Origin: Epichloe hybrida
Lineage: Eukaryota; Ascomycota; Sordariomycetes; Hypocreales; Clavicipitaceae
Direction: 5' to 3'
Length of the DNA stretch: 64,000 bases
Assembly: GCA_019022495.1 (NCBI GenBank)
Contig: JAFEKR010000007.1
Span: 2,653,961 to 2,717,960, forward strand
Of this stretch, positions 1-12,800 are shown piece by piece (position 1 is the first letter of the stretch; each line of letters starts with the position of its first letter). A program made the position numbers and the translations under genes. The notes under the pieces were generated by a model. That model had not been told where the DNA came from and ran no database searches. It saw nothing but the letters and a program-made list of their open reading frames with translations.

Positions 1-832
1 GTTGTAAATACGGACAAAAGGGACGGGAGGGGACAATAGAATGACTTGGTTTACATCAAGCTACCAAGGGCTCTTTCTCTCTCTCTCATCGCCCGGTGCC
101 AAGTACATGTATTCAAAAAAAGTTTGCATCAGCTCGACTGCATACTTATCTATCCCGTCGCATTTGCTACATCCACGAGGTAATTTGCCAACTACTGCTA
201 CGTGAATTCGTTCTCAACTCCGTTGGCAAAGCCAGGCAGGCAGGCAGGCAGGCAGGCAGGCACTGCGCGCAGGATCGAGGAAAGAAAACCCCCCCATTTT
301 TAAAAGGGAAAACGTTCATTCGTCATTTTTACGCTGATGACAAAAGGGATATAGACTCGTAGCGGTGCGGAAATGCAGATATAATACAAACGCCTGTTTC
401 GGAAGGCATACATATCGTCCGTGGCTGAGAACTTGAAAATCCAAAAAACGGAATTGAACAGATATGACCAGCAACACACTATTGAGATGCATCAAAAATG
501 TGACAACCTTAAAAAAAAAAAAAAAATTGTACGAAAAGAACTCGCAGGATATCGTGTCCAAAGACATGCGGAATTAAAGTGAGAAATAACGGACATCATC
601 GTGAATCCAAAGCGGCCTGTCCCTCGTGCCCGTCGCCTTTTATAACACATCCCAAATGTCCCCTGATCCAGTATCAAACACGGAGAGAAACCGGTTCATT
701 TCCTGACGCACGAAAATAAAAAACAATATACACAACTAAATTCCACGCTTTTGCCATTTATGCAAGTCATGAACCATTGTAAAAAGTAAAATCGCCCCGT
801 GGCCATGTCTTGTGTATCATGTAAATCCCTCA
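1..832. other. Gene-free stretch downstream of the involucrin-repeat gene
   Basis: This holds the 3' flank of the minus-strand giant gene that ends at 833. I see a CT-rich run near 72-87, seven tandem CAGG units (233-260), a C/T run near 290-302 and a poly-A tract near 510-525. Short open frames on both strands are low in complexity and match no family I know. No gene is supported. Confidence 0.6.
233..260. repeat. Tetranucleotide microsatellite (CAGG)7
   Basis: Seven perfect tandem copies of CAGG are read directly from the sequence, in the non-coding 3' flank of the giant gene. Confidence 0.95.
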
Positions 833-3800
833 TTACATGCCGCCCTCTAGATGATGGTGAGCCTCGGGCTGAACCATGGATTCTGTGACAAGACTGATGC
901 GACTGGGTGCGCCGAGGGAGGCGCCGCCCGCTTCACTAGACGGAGTGAGGTGCCGTCTGTTTCTGTCATCGCGAACAATGAGAACTTGTGCGGGACAGAC
1001 GACAACCTTGTCATCGCCGACGCCCTTGTCATCGCCCCTCTTGACGACCAGGGGAAAGAGCACGATTCGAACGACGGCCTTCTGAGCCTCGAGCTCCTCG
1101 TTCGTCACGCTGACATGGCCGCTTCGCTCATTCATCATGGCGGCATCGAATGTTACTTTCGCCGCCAATTCGCCTTCTGCGTCATATTCGGGCTGCAGAG
1201 GCGGGAGCATCATGTACTCGGCGCGTTGCGTGCGCATCTCAATGGACAAATCCACTGCCTCGTGCACGACTCTGCGCAGCTGTGATTGAATTTGGCTCTC
1301 CAAATCCGATGGCGGGGGCAAGATCTTGCACAACGTCTGGAAGATGGCCTGGACGACAGCTTCGGCGTCCAGATCGCGCTGATCCCTGAAGCTGGCTCTC
1401 TTGGAAAGCAGAGTCAACGTCACGGCTCGCCACTGGCGGACAGCTTGGGCAGGGCCAACATCCGTCAGCAACTTCTCCAGCGACTTGAGCTTCTGACGCT
1501 GCTCTCGGTCCATGCCGAACAGGTATCTGGTGAAGACGAATTCCCAAATCATGGACATCGTCATGGACATGAAAATGTCCCGACGCTTGACACGGTCCCT
1601 CAGATACGTGTCGACGTTGGATCCATCCAGAACGGAGTTGTCTAGACGGTCAATCGTCTTCTCGTCATTGATCTCACTACTGAGGCGACACGCACGCATG
1701 TCGGAGAATTTGGAGAAGCGCAACACCCACTGCTGCACATGCGAGCAGAGCTGTTGACAACGGTGGTCAAAGTAGTCCTCGTCTTTGAGGCTGAGGAAGT
1801 CGGAGTCACCAGCCTTGGAATCAAGGATTTTGCGCTGCATCTGGCGGATTTGCTCCTTGGCCTCCTCGAGCTGTGCGCGCAGATCCGCAATCTCGGCGTC
1901 CTTGTCTTGCAGAGATTGCGTAAAGGTAGTGTGAGCGCCGCGGGCCTCGTCCAGCTCGCGGGTCAGGTCGGCGTGGCGGCCGCTGTCTTTGCTGGCCAGC
2001 TCTGCATTGGCGCTGGCCAGGCCCTCGTTGACCTCTGTCAGGCGAGTGACCTCGTTTTGCAGAAACTGCAGCGATTGTCTGAGAGATTCAATTTCGGCAT
2101 CGCGATCGGACAGGACACTTGCCGCCTTCTGGCTGACGCTTTGCTCGGCATGCAAGCGTGCCTCGGCCAGCAGACGATTCTCGGCGATGAGCTGCTCGAC
2201 TTTGGATTCGAGCTCGAGGACTTGCATGCTCTGGCGACGGCGCATGCTGTGAGGGCGGGTGGGCGAGCGCGGAGAGCCAATGCGGCCCTCGCCGTAGCCA
2301 TCGTAGATGTCGGCCATGTCTTTGTCGTCGCCCTTGGTGCGGACACGACTCTCGTTGGCGACGGGCTGCGTCGGCTGCGTCGGCTGCGTTGGCGTCGGCG
2401 TCGAGATGGAGCTGCTGCTGCTGCGTTGTTGACGAAGAGCTCGCAGGTCGCCGCTCATGCGCTTGTCGATGCGCCGAAGTGGGGGGGTTGGGGTGGACCG
2501 GTGCATGTGGATGCCTTGCACGCCAGTGATGCCTGGGCTCTCAGGCCGCAACTTGAGCGGCTCTGGCGTGCGCTGGCGGCTGAGGCTGCCGAGGCTGCTG
2601 TTGGACACGGACCGGCGCGCGACCGGGTCGGACCGGGCGGACCGGGCGGACCGGGCGGACAGTCCTGATGCCACTCCGGCCGCCGTTCCTGACAACTCGG
2701 GTGCCGCTGCTGCCCGTTGCTCGTGTCCGTAGTCGAAGGGGCTGTCGCTCACGCTGCGGCGTCCAGCTGTCTCTGCAGCATCTCGACTCTTCGCCCCATT
2801 GTCTGCTGCTTTGCTCGCAAGTCCCGCAGCCGCTGCAGCGCCTCCCAGTGATGATGCCACTTCCCCGTAGCCCTTTGGCCGGGTTTTGGCCTTCTTTTCT
2901 GGTTCCGGTGTGACGACTGCGGCTACTGGTTCCCGCAAAACAGGAGTTGCGAATGGAGACCGCCGTGGTCCCTTCTCCGTCGTCACATCCGGTGTTTGCA
3001 TCCTGCCTTCTCCATAGTCATCCGTATGGACGCCGCTATCTCTTTGCTGCCCATCTTCAAGTGTGAGGCCGCGACGCGCTTGCGGGTGTGGGCTTGGCGG
3101 TTCTGGCGCAAAGCCACTATCTCGGTTCATGCTAGGTGCAGGCCAGTTGCATTGCGCTGCAACTGCTTCGGCTTCGGGAACTTCTTGAACAGCAGGTAGG
3201 CTTATTGCCGGTGATCGCCTAAAGTCTGAATCAGAGCTCTTGTTTCGCAAAATTGGCTCTGCATCTTGCCTCTCCTTGAGCAATCCTCCCACGGGCTCTC
3301 CCATTCCAATCGATCGACGTAGAAGACCTGCCGGCTCTTGAGCTATCGTAGCCGTGGACTCTCCACGACCCAAGACGGGGCTTTCTGCAAGTTCATCCTC
3401 GAGGGGCACCCCTTGTTTTGCTGTCTCTTTCCATCCCCCGTCAGACTCTGTAAGACTTCCACTCGCGGGAGTGGGCGGAGCATCCTTGGCCTCCCGAAAA
3501 TCTGTTGCTTCCGGGTTCACATCATGCTTGTATTCTCGTTTCTCCTCTTCCTTTTCTCCCCCTTTCTCTGCCTCACCTGATCCTCCCCGTAAACCTTCAT
3601 CAAGATCCGCATCTTCCCCTTCATCTAACCCCTTCTTATCTGCTCCCTCCCAAAGGGCGGGATCGTCAAAGAGATCAGCCTCTTGCGGCTGCCTTTTGTC
3701 TATGATTTTCTTTTGCTTCCCCTTCCCCTTCTTCTTCTTACCGCCACCAAACTTCTCCGCTAAAAGGGCGACGCCTCCAGAAATAGCACCGGCTGCGGCT

Positions 3801-6800
3801 GCTGAGTTAGAAGCCGTCAGTGTACTCTTGTTCTTGTCCATGTTTGCTTCACTTGGGGCTTCAATGGCGTTCGTCTCAGTAACAGGCTCTGCCTGAGCTT
3901 CAGTTGCCTTCTTGGCTTTTGGTAAAGAAAAGTCATCACCTCGCTCGTCATTGGCAGCTTCTTCAAGTCGAGTGTTAGGAAGATGTGGCTCTGGCTCATT
4001 GTGCGCGGCCGACTCTTCACGCGGCGAGTCTAGGACAAGGACCTGGCTTGACTTTCGTTTCTTCTCCGTCTTGAGCTTCTTGCTTGCCGGGTTAGCACAA
4101 GTATCGTCCGGTTTCGCTTCAGTCTCCTGTTCTTTGACCGGTGATGTATCCGCTTCTGTTGTAGCAGAGTCCATGTCCATGGCGGAAATGTCTCCATCCT
4201 TACTCGGCTCAACTTCTGTCGTCGATGCCGGAATTGCTGGATCATCAAAAGCCGAAAGTGGCAAAGCTTGGGACTTCCCCTTGTCTTTCCTCTTCTTGAC
4301 CGGAAGCGCCCACTGGTCATCTTCATTGATTGGTTCTGTAGATGTCACTGCCTCCACGGGGGAAGTTAGAGCTGCTTTGGCCGTTTCTTGGGCTTCCCCT
4401 AGCTCGGTAGTTGTCGATGGCGGCACTTCGTGAGCTATCTTGGTCTGCGATTCAAGTCGGGTCGTTGGCGTCATTGCAACGCTGCCAGCCTTGTTCTTCT
4501 TTCCCCTTTTGCCCTTCGTCTTGACGGAGAGGCCCCCTTCTTCATCATCGTTCTTGACTTCGACAATTGGAGAAGATTCTGCCATTTCTTCTTGTTCCTG
4601 GGCTTCTGTGGGCCGGGCAGGATCGTCAATTGGCTCTGGAGGACTCGATGCGATATCCGTATTCTCGAGCGTGTTTAGATTCCCGAATGACTTGGGCTCG
4701 TGGTCCCCGGGGATGGTAGTTCCGTCAACTGGAGTCATGACCCCGCTACCTTTTTTACTTTTCTTGCCCTTTTTGCCCTTCTTCTTGGAGGGGAGAGCCC
4801 ATTCATCGTCAACATTGGCGAGGGTTAAATTTTCAGCCTCCTTTGGCATCGGCTCGGCCGCTGTTGACTCGGAAGATATTCCAACGGTCTCGGGGGATGC
4901 ATCCTGCGTCTGTGATAAAGCCACGGAAGCATCCTCTTCAGGGGCAACAGACTTTTCGGTGGATGCAGAGGCTGACTCATTGACAGAATCGTTTGCTTCC
5001 TGTATCAACGTGGCTTCTGTTTCCGATGCAGGAAGGATTGATTCCGTCGAGGTCATTACTCCAGGACTCGACTTGCTTTCTTTGTCATTTTTAATTTTCC
5101 TTTCCGTAGGCAAAGCTCGGTCATCTTCGACTTCGGTCGGCTCTACCACATTTGCATCAGTAGACGTAGGTGCAGCTTCCGCTGACTCAGTGAGCTCGGA
5201 CACGGGCTCTTGAGTCAAATTAGGCAATGCTTCTGGTTCGGCGGCAGGTGAGTGTTCAGCAGGTGTAGTCCAAACACTGCTTGGCTTGGCTTTCTTTTCC
5301 CTTTTCCCTTTTGTCTTGACAGGCATGGCCCACTCATCATCGACGTCGACTGCTTTGGAGGTGTCAGCCTCCACGGGCGGAAAGTCCGTCTCCGTTTGTG
5401 CGACACTTGTTTCCAAGGCCTTCTCTGTCTCCTGCGTGGGCTCAAGTGTCGAGGCTTCATTTGCAAGAGTTTGTTCTGCCGGCGTAGTCATTTCATTACT
5501 TTGCTTGTCCCTCTTCCCTTCTTTACCCTTCTTCTTCGTGGGTAAAGCCAATGCGTCGTCTGCCTCAACTCGTGGTGGAACCTCAGCAGGCGTTGTAATC
5601 ACAGCATCCAAAGGCATGCATTCGGCTCCAGATTCAATTGTTCGAGTGGCTTCTGCGATGGTCTCTTGTGTGGCTTCAGTCGTCTGAGCGGTTTCTGCGG
5701 GCATCTCTCGTGCCGCTTCAACTGGCAAGGGTTCGACAGAAGTTGCTGATTCTGGTGCTAGGGTTTCGTCGACAAACGACTCTATAGACTTACTCTTCTT
5801 CCCCCTTTCAGACTCCCTTGAAACTGTGATACTAGGATCTCCGTCTCGCTGTAGATCCTTTGTCGTCATAGAGTCTGGTTCCGCGGGGGCTACAGGGTCT
5901 ACATCTCCCATTTCGTCGGCCCAAGAGCTGCTGACTGTAGCCTCGGCAGGTTCATCCGCACCCTCAGATCGATGCTTCTCCTCATTAGAGGGGGCAATGG
6001 GGTCCATCACAGATACAGTGGCTGCAGTGGTTGCCAGAGCTGTAGCGGCCAAGGCGGATTTGGCAGCCTTTTTCTTGTCCTTCTTGGCTTTCTTGGTGGG
6101 CAGCCACTCCTCAGGCTCAGCGGATGTGTCGTCCGAGACTATTGGCTTCTCGCCGGACTCGACTGCAAGGGCAGCAGGGACATGCTCTTCTGCGATTACT
6201 TCCTTGGGTTCTTCCGTTTGTTCTTCCGTCACACTAGGCTGTTGCTTCTTTTTCTTCTTGTCCTTGGACAATGTCCTCTTTGGAGCGCCCTCCCATGCGC
6301 CATCCGCTAGATCATTTTGGGGCTGCTGAGTAGCAGGCTGCTCACCAGCTATGGTCTTTGGTTCAAGCGAGGAGGTGGTGGTCGCTGCCGGTGCGTCTTG
6401 AATCTCGAGGTTTTGCGTCCGGAGCGACTTCTGGGCTTCTGGAAGATCTGCGCTGGCACCAGTAGACACTCCTGATTCTTTGTCATCTGCATTGGTTTCT
6501 TCATCGAAAACCGCTATTGCTGCTGGAGCTATCGATGGAATTGAGTTGTTGGCTTGGACATTCTGATCCTCTGGGGGCTGCTCGGGCGTTGTAGGAACGG
6601 GCTCCTCCTGGGACAAGGAGTCAACTTGGCTCTTGCGGTTCTTCTTGCCCTTCTTGTCTTTTTTGCCGGTAGCTGGGGCTGACGGTACATCATCTGCTAG
6701 CTGATCCCTCGCCACTGGCACGTCAGCGTCGCCGCTTGGCTGGACAGATGAGTCTTGAACGATTTTGAAGTCTTCTATGGCGGACGGCGTAGAACTCTCT

Positions 6801-9800
6801 GCAAGGTCAGGCTGGTCCGTGGGTGCTTGCTTTTCTTCCACGGTGGCCTTGTCGGACACCACGTCTGGAGTAATTGTTTCTGGGAGTTTGGAAGTAACAT
6901 CACGTTGTACCGCATCACTCACTTCAGTGTGCCCAATATTCTGCGCTGTTGTTGCAAGGTCCAGGGGGTCGGCTTTTTCGTCCTCTGGTCGAGCATCAGC
7001 GTGGTGGGGATCATTGGCGTCCTGAACGAGTATGGGTTGCTCTGGGAAGTCATCGTACTGGGAGCCCTGCTTGGCCTTCTTGTTCTTCTTCTTCTTGTCC
7101 TTCTTTGACACTGTTTCGGACCATGAACCCCCAGTAAAATCCTCCACATTCGTAGTCTCAGGCTGCTGAGGCTCTGGCATCCCTTCAGCAGGCTTCGAGC
7201 TCACATCAGCCTCCGTTTCCAAAGCCTTTGCCTTTGTTTTCTTCTTCTTGTTCTTCTTGGAAAGCCTAGTCTCCCGTTCGTCGTCATCAGCTACAATCCT
7301 ACCAGAATCCGACTCTTTCTCCAGGGCCAGTGTCTCTTTCTTGACAGCTTTCGGATCGCGGGCTTCGTGCGCTTTGGAAATCGCATCGCCAGTTGCAGCG
7401 CCATGCTTCGGCACGATCTCGTGGGACAAATCGACAGCGGTTCGATCAGCGGGGGTGGGTCCGGAGGTGTCTAAATTCTCATCTTTAGCATTATTCTTAT
7501 TCTTGCCCTTCTTAGACTTCTTCAGGCTGAGCTCACCGCGCCCATCTTCTGTACTCCCTTCCGGAATCTCGGACTGCCCGGTTGTAGTTTCAATTGTGGT
7601 CGAGAGCTCATTTGAATCTCCCAGAGGAGGTGCGGCCTCGCCAGAAGAATCAAAGTCCTTTGTTTGTACCTCTGAAGTAGTAGGCTCTGGAATCGTGTCT
7701 GGCCGGGACTCATCTGGGGCTGCTTGTGTCTTCTTCTTTTTCTTGTCCCTTTTTGAGAGTTTCACAGGTGGGAAGGGGTCTGCGTCATCCGCAGGGGCCA
7801 TCGCTTCTTTGACGGCCGAGTTTTGAGGAGCGTCAGATGAAATCTCGGTTTTTGACGGTCGAATGTCTGTGACCTTTGATGGGGCTGAATCATTTTCTTC
7901 CAACTTGTCCTGGTCATCGGGGTCGGCAGACACAGTGGGATCATTGACTGCAACAGATGAGTCATTGTGATCTCTTTGATTATGCTTATTCTCGATCGTG
8001 CCGTCTGCCAGCTTTGACTGCTCCGTATCCTGAGTCTCCAGATCCATCTCAATAGGTGCATCTGCAGCATCGGCCTCGCGGGCAATAGAGTTCTTCTTCT
8101 TCTTGCCCTTTTTGCCCTTCTTGGGAACCTCGAATTCTGCTCCGGGATCGACTGTGAGGGGATTGGCATCTGCAGCAGGCTCAGCTGGGGTAGAAGTTTC
8201 AGTAGGGGGTTCTGTAGTCGTCTGCCCCTCCTCCATCGGCTTAGTTGTCAGACTCTGACGCTTCTTTGCCTCGTTCTTTTGCCCAGAACCCTGTGGCAAC
8301 TCTTCTTCGACAGGTATTTCAATCGCGACAGAAGCGTCTGCTTCCATAGAACTTTGGGGATCTTCGGACATAGTAGGCTCTTCAGTTAATAAAACTGGTT
8401 CAGTTGTCTCTTTTTCAGTAAACTCAGTTGGCTCCAGCTCCGGAATTGAGGTTGACTGGCTACCCTTCTTCTTTTTCTTCGATTTCTTGTTTGTCGGAGG
8501 GATGCTCCATTCGTCCTCGGCTGGAGCCTCCAGAGACTTTTCGGTAGAGGCCATCGCCGGAGTTTGAAGGGAATCATTCAGGTTGACATCAGGAACAGCC
8601 TCGGGGGCTGGGTCTCCCTGTATTTCTGCGGTGGTGGCCTCTTTTGATAGCTGAGCATCTGCAGGTTTGGCTGCCAGATCGTCAACTGGCTTTTCTTCCA
8701 AAAGATCCTGCACATTGGCCTGGCTACTCTTCTTTTTGTTCCTCTTGCCCTTATTGTCAGACAAGGCAGGCTCGGTCCAAGAATCGGCTGCAGGTGCTTC
8801 ATCGATGGTCTTGACCTCAATCTGCGTTGGCTCCACGCTTGTTGTCTCGTCTTCTGTTGGTTCAAGTGGAGCTTCGCCTTGAGAAAAGAGAGGCCCAGAG
8901 ACCTCGGGCTCGAGCGATCGAGGTTTATTTTCGGGCTGTTCTTCATCGGGTTGATCACTTGTCGCTGGCTCTGTAGGCTTCACTTCATCTGACGCGTCGA
9001 CGACCGGAGCAGGAGCACCAGTTGTCTCAGAATTAGGATCTGGCACCGAGTCTTCCCACTGCACAGACTTTCTCTTGTCCTTCTTCTTTTTCTTGCTCTT
9101 GGTAACAGGGGCAAAATCAGCCTCGGTAGGTTCAGTGGATTGGTCGAGGGCAGGAGTTTCTTCAGCGATCACGACTGGCGCTGCATCGGGTAGCAGATCA
9201 GTCTCGTTGTTTCGAGTCTCGGACTGGTTCTCTGACTTAGCAGCGGCCTGTGTCGCATCGATCGGGATATCCTCGTTGAGTTCAAGGCTCTTCTTCTTTT
9301 TCTTCTTGCCCTTTGAGGTCACTGGTGCAATGCCAGACTCTGTGGCTTCCAAGGGCTTTTGGATGATAGGGCTCGGCTCTTCGGCGAAAGGAAGCTCACT
9401 CTCAACAGCTTGATCTGATGAAGGGATCGCGACAGGCTGATCATCTGCAGCTACAGAAGTGTCGGTCTCCTTCTCGGAGTTCTGCTGTAAAGGGTCCTCT
9501 AATTGAGCGTCCTGCCTCTTCTTCTTTTTCTCGCCCCTCGAGACTGGGGCAATATCTTCCTCGGCAGCTTCCTGTGAGGCAGCAGATGGTTCATCGACAA
9601 CAGTTGTTTCTGCGACAGGTTGCTCATCATCAACTTCAATGACGGCAGGCGCATCCAATTCTTTCTCTCCTGGAAAGGCATCGTCAAGCCGAGTACTATT
9701 TTGCTTTTGCTTCTTATTCTTACCCTTAGGCACTGCTGCGAAATCGGCGTCGCCAGCTTCAATGGTTTCTTGAGCTTCTTGAGAGCGTGGAGTAGATGAC

Positions 9801-12800
9801 TCAGGCACAAGAGGTGGAGGTTCGGCCAATACAGAGATCTCAGGCGCTTGCCCAGTCATTTCTGGTTCCTCAAGCTGCTTGCCCTTTTTCTTTTTCTTCT
9901 TTTTCTTGGACGCGCCTGAAAACTCCGTTCCGGCTGCTTCTGCGGGCTCAGCGGTGGGCAAAACGGTATCTGCGCTGGCTGCGGGCTCCTCAGAACTGGA
10001 TGGAACGTCTGTGATTGCGAGTCCCCCAGTAGCTGGCTTGCTGGTCTCAATCGCTGATTCTGGCTGATGCTCTTGTGTGATTGACCTTGACTCCTCTGTG
10101 GGAAAAGGTTCTTCGACCTGCGAATTCTTCTTCTTTTTTTTCTTGCCCTTCGAAGTGGTTGGGGCGCAGTCAGCTTTGACAGACTCAGCAACCTGCACCG
10201 GCTCGGGAATTCCCCTTGCTGTAGCCATGTCCACATCAGTTACTGCAACAAGATCGGTTGTTGTTTCTTTGGCTTCGCCTTTCTCGGGAAATGCCGCAGT
10301 CTCTGGCTCCTTGCCTATGGGTAAAAGCTCATCCGCTTGAAGACTCTTCTTCTTCTTCTTCTTCTCCTTCTTTGATAGAGGTGCAGACCACGTCTCCTCA
10401 GGATCGGCAGAAGCGGTCGGGTCAGCGGGAGGCATCACAGTGTCATGTGTTTCTTGGGTAGCATCCAAGTCAGCCGTTGCTGGTCCTCCAACTGAAGCAT
10501 CTGGAGCAATCTTTTCGACTAAATTTTGCAGTTGCTCGACTGCGTCAATCGTGGGGTCCATGCCAACTCCAGCTTTAGGGGGTTCTTGGGCGATCAAGTA
10601 GGAGGTATCCTTGGATGTCTTTTTATTTTTCTTGCTCTTCTTGTCCGTTGTCTCCCATACGTCTGTGTTCAGCTCGGTTGAGACATTTTTCACAACGTTG
10701 CTTTGGGCAATTGCCACAGGCTCTGGTGGGGGCTCTTTGGCTGCTTTCTCGGTGGCCTGGTCTGCGAGGTCTTGTTGTAAATCCTTGTCATTTGTCTCCC
10801 CTTCCTCATCATCGGCGATCGGGGTCGTAGGAGCATCGACTTCTGGCGTCGACTTGCCAGCCTCGGCTTCGGCATTCGCAAGATCCTTGACTGACTTCGG
10901 AGTTTCGGCTGCATCATCAGCAGTGGATGGAAGATTTTGATCAGCGTTTGGCTCGGCTCTGGACGTATCCGCAACATCGTCTTCACGTAATAGAGACTTC
11001 TTCTTCCCCCCTTTTCCCTTCTTTTCTTTCTTTGGAAGCTCGAATTCGTCTGGAGCTTGTACAGATACAGCAGACTCTTCAGGCTGAGCTGCCGGCTCTT
11101 CTGTCATCATAGGAGTGATTACTGCAGTAGCAGCAGCAGCAGCGCCCGCAATCGACAAGTCTCTTACTTTACCTGCCTTCTTCGCCTTCTTCTTTTCCTT
11201 GGTAGACATACTCTTCCATTCCTCGGGTTCGAATGCTTCTGTATGGATGGGCACGGTAGGCTCTGGTGCTGGCGGTCCAGTAGCCTCAACATTCTGGACA
11301 GGCTCGACAGTTTGTTCGGGGGACCTGGGATTGTCGAACCAGTCATGAGCCTCCTCGAATGTGTCAGATTGTGTTCCTTCCAGTGCGTCGGAGAAGTGCT
11401 CATCCGCAGAGGTCAAGTCTTCCGTGATATCTGGAGCCGAGCTCTCCACGGCGAGATTCTTGGTTGCAGTAGAGCTGGGGGGGCTTTCCCAGGTGTCCAC
11501 GCCGACCACACTTTTGACTGATTTTGTCGACCAAGGGGCAGAGCTCAGCAAGTATGAGCTTCTGTCTTTGGACATGGCGTCAACTGGTACGGGATCTCCC
11601 TCGGCGCTTGTCCAAACCTCGGAAGTTTCCTGAGCTGCTGGCAATGAGGGCAATGAGGGCTTGACGGTGGCCTTGGGCGTAGTCTCTTGTGATTCAGTAA
11701 TGTCTTGGGATGACACGGCAGCAGCTAATTCTGTGTTGATGCGGAGACCAACATCAGCAAGATCGTCGAGATTGAGCCCTTTATTGACCACGTCACCAGA
11801 TGAGTCCAATTCTGCGAAACCATGCCCGGGCGACGATTTGGACGGGGGCTCGCTGGGCTCGCTAGGGGTAAGGGCTGGCAGATCCACTTGAGGAATCGTC
11901 TCAGCAGAGCCCTGTCGGGAGTGTTCGAGAAGATAGAGAGGTTTGATTTCTCTACTGCTGTCCCAAGAGATGCGAGCTGCCCGACGAGTGGCTTCGGGTG
12001 TCACAACTGGCGATCCGCTGGGGGGTGATCGATAGTTGCCGGGCGAGCTGGGAGCAGCGCTGTGTCTTTGTCCAAGGCGCAGAGAGATCGGGATGGCGGT
12101 GCTGCTGGGAGATTTGGTTGGCGTTTCTTGTGCGCTCTTCCTTCGTCGATGGGAGAAGACGTCACGCTTGAGGCTTCGCTCCTCGGGAGGTGTATCCGGT
12201 CGGCTGTCCGGCAAGGCTGGCATGTCTGGCGTGTCTTCAGCTGCTGTCACTGGGCTGCCGGGTTCGCTTGGAGGCAGTGGTAGCAAATCGCCATACTGGG
12301 GATCGATGGCGGGTTTGATTGCGCGAGGAGCAATCTCTGGGTCAAAATCATCAAAGTTTCGCGATGGAACGGAGTCGGCTGTATCGCGAGCTTCGGACTC
12401 CTCCTTTTCGGAGGCATGGCCGGCATTGAGGCGAGAGTTGCTAGCAACGATAGCAGCTGTCGCCAAGCCGACACCCGCGCCAAGGGTGCCGGCATTATCT
12501 AAAAAAGACTCCTTATCCAATTTCCTGGCATCTTCTTTGCTGCTGCCTTTGAACAGTGTTGCAAACAGACCGCTAGATCTTTTCTCGCTCTTGTCGACCT
12601 CTTTGTCCTTGCCACGCCGAGGTGACCCCGCAACAGACGCAGAAGATTTGGCAAGTTCTTCGTTCCCGTATAGAGAGGATCGCTTGATCTTACGAGACGA
12701 GCCGGGCGCAGAAGCAACTGACTTGGCGTCGTCATCGTCGTATAACGATGATCGTTTGCTTCGTCTCTCCCGATGGCGCTCGTCGCTCCGGGGCTCGGAA